Source: Myxococcota bacterium (GTDB taxonomy: Bacteria > Myxococcota_A > Bradymonadia > UBA7976 > UBA1532). Taken from it: a stretch of DNA of 62,197 bases. The position numbers were made by a program, and so were the translations under genes. Position 1 is the stretch's first letter, and each line of letters opens with the position of its first letter. The notes beneath the pieces were generated by a model that was given only the letters and a program-made list of their open reading frames with translations, had not been told where the DNA came from and searched no databases. The stretch is taken from contig JAKLJY010000008.1 in the NCBI GenBank assembly GCA_023150895.1, positions 1 through 62,197 of the forward strand. The letters are read 5' to 3'. Positions 50,029 through 59,084 of the stretch are shown here, piece after piece.

Positions 50029-52148
50029 GCCGCGCGGGCGCCGCCCGGCTGTTGCTCGCCGCGGCAGGCGTCGCCGCGTGTGAGGCGGTGCCGGAACCCG
50101 CGCCGCTGCTGCGGGACTGCCACCTGAGCGTTCGCTTCGACCCGGGCGCGCTCGCCGGGGTGCCCGTGCTCGGGGTGAGCCGCGGCGGCGACGGCCTTAC
50201 CGGCAACGAGGTGACCGAGCACCCGATGGCGGCCGACGACGAGGGCGTCTTCGCCGCGCGCGTCCTGCTCTCGCCGGGCCCGGTCCGCTATCACATCGCG
50301 CTCGGCGGTCAGCGCTTCACCGATCCGGGCAATCCGCAGACGGCCCTGCTGCCCGACGGGACTGAGGTCTCCTACACCGAGATCCCCGACTGCGGGACGC
50401 CGGCCTTCACGCTCGCCGAGCGGACGGATCGTCCGGGGGGCGTCACCTTCGCGCTGCGGCTGCTCCGCGCGGCGGATGCCCCGGCGCCGCTCGATCCGGA
50501 CGGCTTCGATGCCCGCCTCGACGGACACCCGGTCTCGCCGACGACCCGTTGGGACGACGCGCTCGCGTTCTCGTTCGATGGCCTGCCGCCGACCAAACAC
50601 CACTTCACGCTGCGAGGCCGCGACGCCGCGGGGCGGACGATCGAACCGTTTTCGTCGTCGTTCTTCTCGCAGGGCCCGGCGGCGGACGCGCCCTTCCGGT
50701 GGGAGGACGGCCTCGTCTACCAGATCGTCGTCGACCGCTTCGCCGCCGAGGTTCCGTTCACGGACGAACAACGCGCGCGACCCCTCGGCCGACGCATCGG
50801 GGGCAACCTGCCGGGCATCCTGCGCGTGCTGGAGAGCGGCTACTTCGAGGCGATGGGCGTGAACACCCTCTGGCTCTCGCCGCTGTACGACAACCCGGAG
50901 GACCTGCGCGTCGGCCGCGAGGGCGGGCCGGCGAAGTACGTCGGGTATCACGGGTACTGGCCCGCAGCCGACCGGGCGGTCGAGCCGGCCTTCGGCACCG
51001 AGCGCGATCTCGACGCCCTCGTCGCCGCCGCCCATGCCCGGGGCCTGCGGGTCATCATGGACGCCGTCCTGAACCACCTCGACGCGACGCATCCGCTCGC
51101 CCGCGAACGCCCGGAGTGGTTCCGCCAACCCGCCTGCATCTGCGGCGAGGCCGCCTGCCCGTGGTCGACGCACATCGAGCAGTGCTGGTTCACCCCCTAC
51201 CTGCCGGACGTGGACTGGCGCGCGCCCGGCGCGCTGGAACACCAGATCGAGACGTCGCGCTGGTGGCTCGAGCGCTTCGACCTCGACGGCCTGCGCCTCG
51301 ACGCCGTGCCGATGATGCCGCGCCTCGTGACCCGTCGCATGACGGCCGTGACCCACGCCCGATTCGAGGGCCTGCGCGAACGTCACCTGCTGCTCGGCGA
51401 GACGTACACGGGCAGCGAGGGGCACGATCTCATCCGCTGGTACCTGGGCCCCGACGGCCTCGACAGCCAGTTCGACTTCCCTTTCATGTGGACGTTGCGC
51501 GAAGCCCTCGGGCGCGAGACCGTGCCGTTGACGACGCTCGCACAAACCCTGACCGACAGCGCCGCCGCGTGGTATGGAAGCACCGCAGTCATGGCCATGA
51601 TGGTGGGAAATCACGACGTCCCGCGCTTCGTCGACGCGGTGACCGCAACCGACGCGGACCCCCTGCAACGCCTGCGCCTCGCCCACGGGGCCGTGCTGAC
51701 CTTGCCCGGCCTGCCGATCCTCTACTACGGCGACGAGATCGGGCTCGCGGGGGCCTACGACCCGGAGAACCGCCGCCCGATGCGCTTCGCGTCCGAATGG
51801 ACCCCCGCCGAGGCGGCCCTTCAGGACGACGTCGCGCGGCTCGGCCGGTTGCGGCGCTGCCTGCCCGCCCTGCGACGCGGCCGCCTCGACGGCCTGACCG
51901 CGACCGAGAACACCATCGTTTGGGTCCGCACGCTCGGCGACGGCCGTCCCGCCGTCTTCGCCTTGAACCGCGGGGCCGAATCCGCCCGCGTCGCGCCGAA
52001 GCTCGCGGCCAACGAACCGGCCCCGACGGCGCTCGCTTTTGGTGCCGGCGCCGCCGATGCGTCCGGCCGATACACGCTGCCCCCGGTCAGCGCCGCGCTC
52101 TTTCTGCCCGCGGCCGACCCCTGCCTCGCCGAGGTCTCCCGCCCATGA
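50025..52148 (+). CDS. GH13 alpha-amylase family lipoprotein 2 with N-terminal sandwich domains
   Basis: A 707-residue lipoprotein (lipobox VAAC, Cys19). Residues about 28-110 and 120-215 look like two beta-sandwich modules (possibly CBM48/N-domain type). The GH13 barrel then begins at LVYQIVVDRFA: region I DAVLNHL, region II DGLRLDAVPMM, region III LLLGETYTG, region IV MVGNHDVPRF. A cluster of cysteines (CICGEAACPW) lies in the loop after region I. It shares the core of the upstream amylase but has a different N-terminus, so the two probably split the work on branched or cyclic substrates. GTG start overlapping the previous stop. Confidence 0.92.
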   Translation: MSRAGAARLLLAAAGVAACEAVPEPAPLLRDCHLSVRFDPGALAGVPVLGVSRGGDGLTGNEVTEHPMAADDEGVFAARVLLSPGPVRYHIALGGQRFTDPGNPQTALLPDGTEVSYTEIPDCGTPAFTLAERTDRPGGVTFALRLLRAADAPAPLDPDGFDARLDGHPVSPTTRWDDALAFSFDGLPPTKHHFTLRGRDAAGRTIEPFSSSFFSQGPAADAPFRWEDGLVYQIVVDRFAAEVPFTDEQRARPLGRRIGGNLPGILRVLESGYFEAMGVNTLWLSPLYDNPEDLRVGREGGPAKYVGYHGYWPAADRAVEPAFGTERDLDALVAAAHARGLRVIMDAVLNHLDATHPLARERPEWFRQPACICGEAACPWSTHIEQCWFTPYLPDVDWRAPGALEHQIETSRWWLERFDLDGLRLDAVPMMPRLVTRRMTAVTHARFEGLRERHLLLGETYTGSEGHDLIRWYLGPDGLDSQFDFPFMWTLREALGRETVPLTTLAQTLTDSAAAWYGSTAVMAMMVGNHDVPRFVDAVTATDADPLQRLRLAHGAVLTLPGLPILYYGDEIGLAGAYDPENRRPMRFASEWTPAEAALQDDVARLGRLRRCLPALRRGRLDGLTATENTIVWVRTLGDGRPAVFALNRGAESARVAPKLAANEPAPTALAFGAGAADASGRYTLPPVSAALFLPAADPCLAEVSRP

Positions 52149-52462
52149 CGCCCATGCGCCCGCTCGCCCCCGCGCTCGCCGGTGGTCTGTTCATCCTCGC
52201 GGCCACCGCCGTGTCCGGCTGCCTCGAAGACGCCGAGGATCCGCGCCCGCCCGCCCCCCGCCCCGCCGAAGACCGCGACGGCGGGCAGTTCGTCCCCGGA
52301 CCCCGCCCGGTACCTCCGGTGAATGGCGGCTCGGGGTCGGGCTCCGGGTCGGGCTCCGGGTCGGGCTCCGGTGCGGCGACGCCGGCCCCGGCCGACGCCG
52401 ACGTCTCGCCCCTCGATGCCGCGCCCGACGCCGAATCGCCGGACGCAGGAGTGAACCCCTGA
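52145..52462 (+). CDS. Small lipoprotein with Gly-Ser repeat
   Basis: A 105-residue lipoprotein (lipobox VSGC, Cys26). The mature part is entirely low-complexity: acidic and Pro-rich, then a Gly-Ser run encoded by imperfect 12-base repeats (52331-52371), then an Ala/Asp/Pro tail. No folded domain is apparent. The ATG overlaps the amylase stop (ATGA), and the SulP gene starts one base after its own stop. It may be a surface spacer or a leftover of a longer lipoprotein; unknown. Confidence 0.7.
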   Translation: MTPMRPLAPALAGGLFILAATAVSGCLEDAEDPRPPAPRPAEDRDGGQFVPGPRPVPPVNGGSGSGSGSGSGSGSGAATPAPADADVSPLDAAPDAESPDAGVNP

Positions 52463-52463
52463 C

Positions 52464-54338
52464 ATGGCCGCCCCCGGTCCCCTATCTCATTTTCGTGTCG
52501 CCACGGCGCTTCGCGAGACCCTGGCCGCCGGATACGGCGCGTCGGACCTTCGGGCCGACCTCCTCGCCGGCCTCGTCGTCGGCATCGTGGCGCTGCCCCT
52601 GGCCATGGCCCTCGGCATCGCGTCGGGGGTGCCCCCGCAGCACGGTCTCTACACGGCCATCGTCGCCGGTGGTCTGATCGCGCTGCTCGGCGGGTCGCGC
52701 GCGCAGGTTTCCGGCCCGACGGCGGCGTTCATCGCGATTCTCGCGCCGATCACCGCGCAGTACGGCGTCGGCGGCCTGATGGTGGCGACGATGCTGGCCG
52801 GCGGCCTGCTCATCATCATGGCACTCGGGGGCCTCGGCCGCCTCATCTCGTACATCCCCTACCCGGTCACCATGGGCTTCACGACGGGCATCGCGGTCGT
52901 CATCGCCACGGGCCAACTCAAGGACCTCCTCGGCCTGACGGTGCCGGCCTGGCCGCCGCACTTCCCCGAACAGGTGGCGACCATGGTCGGCGCGGCGGAC
53001 ACGGCCCGCCTGTTCGATCTGCTCATCGGCCTGTTCACCCTGGCCGTGCTCATCCTGTGGCCGCGCCTCCTGCGGCACCTGCCCGCGGCGGCGCAGAAGG
53101 GCCTGCGGTTCGTCCCCGCCCCGCTCGTCGGGCTCGCGCTGGCGGGCCTCGTCGCCTTCGCGCTTCACAGCATGTGGCCGTCCTTCGACGTCGTGACGAT
53201 CGGGAGCAAATACGCGAAACAGAACGGGATTCCCCAGTCTGCGCCGATGTTCGCGCTGCCCTGGAGCTTCCCGGGGCCGGACGGCGAGCCCCTGGGCTTC
53301 TCGCTCGCGCTCTTCCGGGAACTGGCCTCACCGGCCGTGGCCATCGCGCTCCTCGGCGCGATCGAGTCGCTGCTTTCGGCCGTCATCGCCGATGGTCTGG
53401 CCGGCACCCGGCACGACCCCGACGCCGAGCTCTTCGCGCAGGGCGTCGGCAACCTCGTCGCCCCGTTCTTCGGCGGCATCGCGGCCACGGGCGCCATCGC
53501 GCGCACCGGCACGAACATCCGCGCCGGCGCTCGCAGCCCCGTGTCGGCGGTCGTCCATGCGCTGTTCGTGCTCGTCGCCATGCTCGCCCTCGCGCCCGTG
53601 CTCAACTACCTGCCCATGGCCTCGATGGCCGCGCTGCTGCTCATGGTCGCGTGGAACATGAGCGAGATTCAGCACTTCCTGCACACGCTCAAACACGCCC
53701 CGCGCTCGGACGTCAGCGTGCTCGCCGTCTGTTTCCTGTCGACCGTCGTCTTCGACATGGTGGTGGCCGTCGTGGCGGGCATTTTGTTGGCCTCGCTGCT
53801 CTTCATGCGCCGCATGGCCGAGGTCAGCGAGGTGCGGCTGATTGGGGACCACGATCCCAACCGGATGCGCGGTCTGCCGAAGGGCGTGGTGCACTACGAC
53901 ATCGGTGGCCCGCTCTTCTTCGGCGCCGCGCAGAAGGCCATGCAGGAGCTCGAGGTCGTCGGGCGCCATTACTGGGCCGTCGTGCTCGATCTCGAAGACG
54001 TGCCGGCCATCGACGCCACCGGGCTCGTGAATCTGGAGTCGGCGCTCAAGCGGCTGGCCCGCCACAACACACTGGTCGTTCTGAGCGGCGTGCGTCATCA
54101 GCCGCTCGACGCCATCACCAAGGCAGGCATCCTGTCGCACTGGGGGCACGTCGCGGTCTGCAATACCATGCAGGAGACGATTGAGCTGCTCGTCGAGTGT
54201 GCGCCGACCCCGGCCGAGGAGGCCGCGAACATGGCGGCCAGTGATCGCCTCTCTCGCCTGACCCCGGCGCGCGGCAACGAGGTCGTCTCGGCGACGCCCG
54301 CGCCCCGAACCGATCCGCCCAAGGAGGGTCCCAAGTGA
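52464..54338 (+). CDS. SulP-family anion transporter with STAS domain
   Basis: A 624-residue inner-membrane protein with the SulP pattern: DLLAGLVVGIVALPLAMALGIASGVPPQHGLYTA at the N-terminus, further membrane segments to about 450, and a cytosolic STAS domain at about 470-575 (VVLDLEDVPAIDATGLVNLESAL). Members move sulfate, bicarbonate or C4-dicarboxylates, usually with sodium or protons. The substrate is not fixed by sequence. A rhodanese lipoprotein gene overlaps its stop (GTGA), which mildly favours a sulfur link. It follows the glucan operon after a single base. Confidence 0.92.
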   Translation: MAAPGPLSHFRVATALRETLAAGYGASDLRADLLAGLVVGIVALPLAMALGIASGVPPQHGLYTAIVAGGLIALLGGSRAQVSGPTAAFIAILAPITAQYGVGGLMVATMLAGGLLIIMALGGLGRLISYIPYPVTMGFTTGIAVVIATGQLKDLLGLTVPAWPPHFPEQVATMVGAADTARLFDLLIGLFTLAVLILWPRLLRHLPAAAQKGLRFVPAPLVGLALAGLVAFALHSMWPSFDVVTIGSKYAKQNGIPQSAPMFALPWSFPGPDGEPLGFSLALFRELASPAVAIALLGAIESLLSAVIADGLAGTRHDPDAELFAQGVGNLVAPFFGGIAATGAIARTGTNIRAGARSPVSAVVHALFVLVAMLALAPVLNYLPMASMAALLLMVAWNMSEIQHFLHTLKHAPRSDVSVLAVCFLSTVVFDMVVAVVAGILLASLLFMRRMAEVSEVRLIGDHDPNRMRGLPKGVVHYDIGGPLFFGAAQKAMQELEVVGRHYWAVVLDLEDVPAIDATGLVNLESALKRLARHNTLVVLSGVRHQPLDAITKAGILSHWGHVAVCNTMQETIELLVECAPTPAEEAANMAASDRLSRLTPARGNEVVSATPAPRTDPPKEGPK

Positions 54339-54799
54339 CACGTCTGTGGCCCGTTGCGCCCGGTCTGCTGGCACTCACCGTGCTCTCAGCCTGTCAGGGC
54401 GGTGCCCCGGCATCGCCCCCCGCCGCGACCGTCGCCCCATCGGTGGCCGCGACTGCGTCCGCGACGACCGTCCCGCCCTCCCCCGCCAGCGCCGCCCCCG
54501 CACCGGCCGATGCCGCGACCCTGGCGCGCGAGCCCGACGTGCTCTTCCTCGACGTTCGGACACCGGGCGAGTTCGCCGGCGGGCACGTCGAAGGCGCCCT
54601 CAACATCCCCGTCGGAGAGACGGCCCGCATGGCCGAGGCCATCGGGAGAAAGGACCGCCCGGTCGTCCTGTATTGCGCCGTCGGTGGCCGCTCGGCGCAG
54701 GCGATGGCGGCGCTGCGAGCACAGGGGTTCACGCGCCTCGCCAACGGTGGGGGCGTCGACGCCGCCGCCGCAAAGACCGGCCGGCCCATCGTCCGGTGA
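54335..54799 (+). CDS. Rhodanese-domain lipoprotein 1
   Basis: A 154-residue lipoprotein (lipobox LSAC, Cys20), with an Ala/Pro linker and a single rhodanese domain from about 60. Features are VLFLDVRTPGEFAGGHVEGALNIPV and the active-site loop LYCAVGGRS, with the catalytic cysteine and closing arginine (C-x4-R). Such domains carry persulfide sulfur or bind thiols; here it would sit in the periplasm or on the outer membrane. It overlaps both the SulP gene and the kinase-phosphatase gene by four bases. A close paralogue lies at 57078. Confidence 0.88.
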   Translation: MTRLWPVAPGLLALTVLSACQGGAPASPPAATVAPSVAATASATTVPPSPASAAPAPADAATLAREPDVLFLDVRTPGEFAGGHVEGALNIPVGETARMAEAIGRKDRPVVLYCAVGGRSAQAMAALRAQGFTRLANGGGVDAAAAKTGRPIVR

Positions 54800-56067
54800 C
54801 GGTCCTGCGGCCGCCCTCCGGTTCGCCGCTGCGCTTGCCCGCGCCCTCGCTCGTGCTGCTCGTCGGCCCGGCCGGCGTCGGCAAGAGCACGTTCGCCCGT
54901 CGCGTCTTCCCCGAGACGACCATCGTCTCCTCGGACCGTTGCCGAGCGTGGCTGACCGACGACGAGGACGACCAATCGGCGACGGCGGACGCCTTCGCCC
55001 TGCTGCACGCCATCGTGGAGAAGCGCCTCGAGCGCAATCGGCTGACGGTCGTCGACGCGACGAACCTCGAACCCGAGGCGCGGCGGCCGCTGCTGGCGTT
55101 GGCCGCGCGGCACCACCTGCTCGCCGTGGCGATCCTCTTCGGGGTCGAGCCCGAGGCGCTCGCCGCCCAGAATGCGAGGCGGGCGGCGGCCGGCGGCCGG
55201 CGGGCGATCCCCGCCGACGTTCAGGACGCACACCTGCGGCGCCTCGACGACGTCCGCGGACAACTCGCGTTCGAGGGGTACGCGCGCCGGTTTGTGTTCG
55301 ACAGCCCCGCCGAAGCCGCGGCGGCGACGATCGTGCTCGAGCCCCTGCCGTGTGACCGCCGCGACGCCACGGGCCCTTTCGACCTGATCGGGGATGTCCA
55401 CGGCTGCCTCGAGCCCCTCCTGCGCCTGCTCGCGGCGCTCGGCTATGCGGTCGTCGGGGGCCCCCCCGGCGGCGCGTGGCGGATCACGGCGCCGCCGAAT
55501 CGGCGAGCCGTCTTCCTGGGGGATCTGGTCGATCGCGGGCCCGCCGTGCCCGAGGTCACGGCCCTCGTCCGGTCGATGGTCGAGGGGGGGCAGGCGCTGG
55601 CCGTCGCGGGCAACCACGACGTCGAGCTGGTTCGGGTGATGCGGGGTGGGACGCCGCGCCCCGGCTACGGCATGGAGGCCTCCATTCGACAGTTCGCGGC
55701 GGTCCCGCCGGGGGAGGCCGCGGCGGCGGCGACCTTTCTCTCGAGCCTGCCCGACCACCTCGTCCTCGACGGCGGACGCCTCGTCGCGGCGCACGCCCTG
55801 TTACCGCCGGCGCTGCACGGTCGGACGGGGCCTCTGGTCCGCGAGACGGCCCTCTACGGTGAAGGGGTCCGCACCGGGCCGACACCACCCGCCTGGGTGA
55901 GCGACTACGGCGGGCGACCCCTGATCTGTTACGGGCACACGCCCGTCGTCGCGCCCGTCATGACCAACGGGACCATCAACCTCGACACCGGCTGTGTCTT
56001 CGGTGGCGCGCTCACGGCCCTGCAGTATCCGGAGTGTGCGCTGGTGAGCGTGCCGCAAGGTCGATGA
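54796..56067 (+). CDS. Polynucleotide kinase-phosphatase-like protein without ligase domain
   Basis: A 423-residue cytosolic protein combining an N-terminal P-loop kinase (GPAGVGKST, 24-32; DATNLEPEARRPLL near 88) and a C-terminal metallophosphoesterase (GDVHGC 199-204, GDLVDRG 242-248, GNHD 272-275, then the His in CYGHTPV). The pairing and order match bacterial Pnkp, an RNA-repair enzyme that heals 5'-OH and 2',3'-cyclic phosphate ends. The ligase domain that makes Pnkp about 850 residues is missing, and no Hen1 methyltransferase lies nearby. GTG start overlapping the rhodanese stop. Its 3' end overlaps the convergent gene by 56 bases. Confidence 0.85.
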   Translation: MTVLRPPSGSPLRLPAPSLVLLVGPAGVGKSTFARRVFPETTIVSSDRCRAWLTDDEDDQSATADAFALLHAIVEKRLERNRLTVVDATNLEPEARRPLLALAARHHLLAVAILFGVEPEALAAQNARRAAAGGRRAIPADVQDAHLRRLDDVRGQLAFEGYARRFVFDSPAEAAAATIVLEPLPCDRRDATGPFDLIGDVHGCLEPLLRLLAALGYAVVGGPPGGAWRITAPPNRRAVFLGDLVDRGPAVPEVTALVRSMVEGGQALAVAGNHDVELVRVMRGGTPRPGYGMEASIRQFAAVPPGEAAAAATFLSSLPDHLVLDGGRLVAAHALLPPALHGRTGPLVRETALYGEGVRTGPTPPAWVSDYGGRPLICYGHTPVVAPVMTNGTINLDTGCVFGGALTALQYPECALVSVPQGR

Positions 56068-57001
56068 TCGCCCCGACGGGGGCGCCCGCGGGCAGATCGG
56101 CGACACACCACCCGCAGGCACGGTCCTCGGCCTCGTTGACCGAGATCGCGCGGGCGAGCCCCTCCGGCGCGCCACCGTCGGCGGCCCCGAGCGTCTCGGC
56201 CTTGCGGGCCGACCGAACCAGCGGCCATCCCGCCCGGGCGAGGTAGAGGGCAAACGTGCTCGGCACCGCATGGGCAATGGAGCGCAGCGGATCGTCGGGA
56301 CCGAGGGCGGTGGCCGGTACACAGGTGCGCCAGCAGAGCCGACCGGCGCGCTGCCACGCGCGCATCAGCGGGACGAGCTCGCCCTCCCGAAGCACGGAAA
56401 GGCTCGCCGTACGACCCGATGTCGTGAAGACGGGCGCAGGCGTATCCAGCCGCCGGGTGAGGCAGAGGCTCCGCTTCCAATGCAGCAGCCAGAAGCCCTC
56501 CCGGAGCCAGAAGCGCACGGCCGGCCCCCACGTCCATTGCGTCGTGAGACGAAGGCCGATGCCCTGGGTCGCGGCCGCGAACAGCATCGACCGCAACGAC
56601 GCGTGAGCCCGGCCGCGTCCTCGCTCGTCGGGGAAGAGATAGAAGCTGCCCAGGTACATGTCGGGCCGCGCCCGTCGACGCAGGCCCAGGCAGACGGTTC
56701 CGATGCGCCGGCCGTCGCACGTCAGCCAGAAACAGCGTTCCCCGGGCCGCTCGGCGGGCAACGGCAGGGCGCCGAGGGCCGCCCGCTCCGTCCAGTCGGC
56801 GCGCCGCCACGGATCGACCGAACGGGGATCGGTCCCGTCGCCGAGGCGGTATTCCGCCATTGCCGCGAGCTCGCAGTCGACGAACCGCTCCATCTCCACC
56901 GTAGAACCCGTGTCGACCGCTGCGATGACGCCCCGCCGGACGAGCCGCTCGTGGATGGGGCTCAGATCCAGGGGGTCGAAGGCGTCGGTCGGGCGGGTCA
57001 T
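56012..57001 (-). CDS. GNAT-like acetyltransferase domain protein
   Basis: A 329-residue protein. Residues about 75-190 resemble a GNAT domain: CFWLTCDGRRIGTVCLGLR, YLGSFYLFPDERGRGRAHASLRSMLFAAA (the R-G-R-G-x-A acetyl-CoA loop) and WGPAVRFWLREGFWLLHWKR. The C-terminal 130 residues are a second alpha/beta region of unknown nature. ATG 57001 is the sensible start. It is convergent with, and overlaps, the kinase-phosphatase gene, and divergent from the second rhodanese gene. Substrate unknown. Confidence 0.75.
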   Translation of the reverse strand: MTRPTDAFDPLDLSPIHERLVRRGVIAAVDTGSTVEMERFVDCELAAMAEYRLGDGTDPRSVDPWRRADWTERAALGALPLPAERPGERCFWLTCDGRRIGTVCLGLRRRARPDMYLGSFYLFPDERGRGRAHASLRSMLFAAATQGIGLRLTTQWTWGPAVRFWLREGFWLLHWKRSLCLTRRLDTPAPVFTTSGRTASLSVLREGELVPLMRAWQRAGRLCWRTCVPATALGPDDPLRSIAHAVPSTFALYLARAGWPLVRSARKAETLGAADGGAPEGLARAISVNEAEDRACGWCVADLPAGAPVGAIIDLAARSPAHTPDTAGP

Positions 57002-57077
57002 GGCGGTGGACTGTAACACTCCCGGCGGCCGACGCGTCTGTTCGTCGAATCCGGCAAATCACCGAGGTCCCAAGAGC

Positions 57078-57518
57078 ATGCGTCGCCCTCACCTCCTGCG
57101 TCTCCCCCTGGCCCGCGCCGTCGTTCCCGGCGTTTTCGCGTTCCTCCTCTCCGCCTGCGGCGCAGGGGGCAGCGGCGCGGGCACCCCTTCGACCGAGGCC
57201 ACTGCCGCAGCCGGCGCCTCCGCGAACGACGTCGCGACCCTGGTCGCCGCCCCGGACGTCCTGCTCCTCGACGTCCGGCGGCCCGACGAGTTTGCCGCCG
57301 GTCACGTCGAGGGCGCGCTCAACATCCCGCTCGGCGAGACGGCTCGCATGATTGAGGCCATCGGCGCCAGAGACCGCCCCGTCGTCCTCCACTGTCGGAC
57401 CGGCAATCGCTCGGGCCAAGCAATGAACGAACTGCGGGCGGCCGGTTTCACCCGGCTCGCAAACGGCGGCAGCTTCCAGCAGACGGCGACGGCGGCGGGT
57501 CGGCCCGTCGTCCGCTGA
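57078..57518 (+). CDS. Rhodanese-domain lipoprotein 2
   Basis: A 146-residue lipoprotein (lipobox LSAC, Cys27) with one rhodanese domain: VLLLDVRRPDEFAAGHVEGALNIPL and the active-site loop LHCRTGNRS. It is clearly a paralogue of the protein at 54335 (the core is nearly superimposable, including GETARMxEAIGxxDRPVVL). The active-site loop composition differs, which may alter substrate choice. It stands alone, 76 bases from the divergent GNAT-like gene, and converges on glpC with 10 bases between. Confidence 0.88.
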   Translation: MRRPHLLRLPLARAVVPGVFAFLLSACGAGGSGAGTPSTEATAAAGASANDVATLVAAPDVLLLDVRRPDEFAAGHVEGALNIPLGETARMIEAIGARDRPVVLHCRTGNRSGQAMNELRAAGFTRLANGGSFQQTATAAGRPVVR

Positions 57519-57528
57519 GCGCCTGCGC

Positions 57529-57936
57529 TCACTGCCGCCGGACGAAGGCCGGAATCTCGCGCAGGGGTACCCCGGTCGGACAGATGGCCTCACACTGCCG
57601 GCACTCGGGCGGGCAACTCGGCGGCAGATCCGCGGCCGCGTGCCGCGAGTGTTCGAGCGCCCGCGCGAAGGCCGGCCAGCGGTCGAGCGGCAGCGGACAG
57701 ACCGTCTCGCACAGACCACAATAGGTGCAGCGGGTCAGCGCGAGGACGTGTTCCGTCTGTGCAGCATCGAGCGGTGTCATCCCCTCGGCGCTGAAGTTCT
57801 CGAGAAATCGCGACAGCCCGCCGTCGTCCCGGCGTCCCAGAAACAGCCGCCGGAGCTGCCGCGTGTTGAACGCGAGGGCCAGATAGCTGAAGCTCTTGAC
57901 GCGTCGCCACGTCCACGGCCCGGAGAACATGCCCAT
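57529..57936 (-). CDS. glpC: Short GlpC-type iron-sulfur protein
   Basis: A 135-residue dicluster ferredoxin-like protein with two cysteine sets, CTYCGLCETVCP (70-81) and CPPECRQCEAICPTG (108-122), each able to bind a [4Fe-4S] cluster. GlpC of the anaerobic glycerol-3-phosphate dehydrogenase is about 400 residues and has C-terminal CCG domains that meet the quinone; those domains are absent here. An amphipathic N-terminal region (RRVKSFSYLALAFNTRQLRRLF) could attach it to the membrane. Start and glpB stop overlap by one base. The electron exit route is therefore unclear. Confidence 0.8.
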   Translation of the reverse strand: MGMFSGPWTWRRVKSFSYLALAFNTRQLRRLFLGRRDDGGLSRFLENFSAEGMTPLDAAQTEHVLALTRCTYCGLCETVCPLPLDRWPAFARALEHSRHAAADLPPSCPPECRQCEAICPTGVPLREIPAFVRRQ

Positions 57937-59084
57937 CAGCGGCCCTCCTGCGCGGCGACCGCCTCGGCGGCGGCGTACCCTCCGACGAGCGCCAGACCGG
58001 AGGCACATCGCGACGTCAGCGTGTCGAGGCCCCCGACGACGTCCCCCGCGGCGTAGAGGCCGTCGTGCACGGGTCGACCGTCGGCGCCACACACCCGCAT
58101 CGCCGCGTCGACGCGCACGCCGGTCGCGAACGGGCCGGCGTCGTAGGGCCCCTCGCGGCGCGCCTCCGTCAGCGGGTTCGTCGCCACCGGGACGGCGAGC
58201 GGCAGGCCCGCAAGGGGCTCGGCGACGGTCGGATGCATCGAAAGACCGCCCGTGAGATAGCGGCCCGTCGCCAGGACGACGGCCGACGCCGGGCGCAACG
58301 CGTCGCCGATGCGCACGCCGAGGGGCGACAGTTCGATCGCCGTGACGCGCGCCGTCTCCGTCTCGACCCCGGCCGCCACGCGCCACGCCGAGAGCGCCGC
58401 GTGGAGACGCAGGCCGGGCGCCGACGGCAGAACGTCGAGGGCCTCGCCCACGGGCACCCCCAAGGCCTCGACCAGTCGGCGACGGTGGGCCTCGGCGCGC
58501 AGGACCCCGAGCACCGGAGGCAGAAGCAGGGCGTCGACGGGGTGTCCGGCGAGGGCTGCCCGCAGCGCCGCCAGCAGGCCGTCGAGCAATGCCGGCTCGG
58601 CCTCGATCCGCTGCGAGACGTACGCAAACGAACGACCGAAGGCGTCCGGCCCGGGCGGCCAGTCGACCGCAATCGGCGTGCCCGCGGCCTGCATACCGGC
58701 GAACGGATGCCCCAAAGGCACGAGGTCGATCACCCCCAGGCGGGGTCCGAACGTCGCCACGACCGCATGGGACGCCGGTGCGAGCTCGCATGGGCGGCGC
58801 GCGCCCTCGACGTCGGGCAGAACGAAAGTGCCGGCGCGCAGGTCGAGGGCTTCGAGGCCTGCGCGCGCGAACGCCGTGGCGGCGTCGAGATGGCGCGCGG
58901 CCCCCGGCCAGGCCGCGTCGAGCGGACCAGCGGCCCCGAGGAGCCAGCCCCCGCCATGCAACGCCGACGCGCCGGGGCGATCGGCGATCACCCGAACCGG
59001 CACACCGCGCGCAGCCAGACGACAAGCGGCCACCGTCCCGGCGAGGCCGGCGCCGAGGACGAAGACGGGCGGGCAGGCGCTCAT
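57936..59084 (-). CDS. glpB: GlpB-type glycerol-3-phosphate dehydrogenase subunit B
   Basis: A 382-residue flavoprotein with an N-terminal dinucleotide fold (VFVLGAGLAGTVAACRLAARG), a mid-chain ALRPASAVVLATGRYLTGGL and a C-terminal GLYAAGDVVGGLD, as in GlpB, the FMN/FAD subunit of the anaerobic enzyme. The ATG overlaps the glpA stop (ATGA). Together with glpA and the short glpC it oxidises glycerol-3-phosphate to dihydroxyacetone phosphate and feeds electrons onward. Confidence 0.85.
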   Translation of the reverse strand: MSACPPVFVLGAGLAGTVAACRLAARGVPVRVIADRPGASALHGGGWLLGAAGPLDAAWPGAARHLDAATAFARAGLEALDLRAGTFVLPDVEGARRPCELAPASHAVVATFGPRLGVIDLVPLGHPFAGMQAAGTPIAVDWPPGPDAFGRSFAYVSQRIEAEPALLDGLLAALRAALAGHPVDALLLPPVLGVLRAEAHRRRLVEALGVPVGEALDVLPSAPGLRLHAALSAWRVAAGVETETARVTAIELSPLGVRIGDALRPASAVVLATGRYLTGGLSMHPTVAEPLAGLPLAVPVATNPLTEARREGPYDAGPFATGVRVDAAMRVCGADGRPVHDGLYAAGDVVGGLDTLTSRCASGLALVGGYAAAEAVAAQEGR

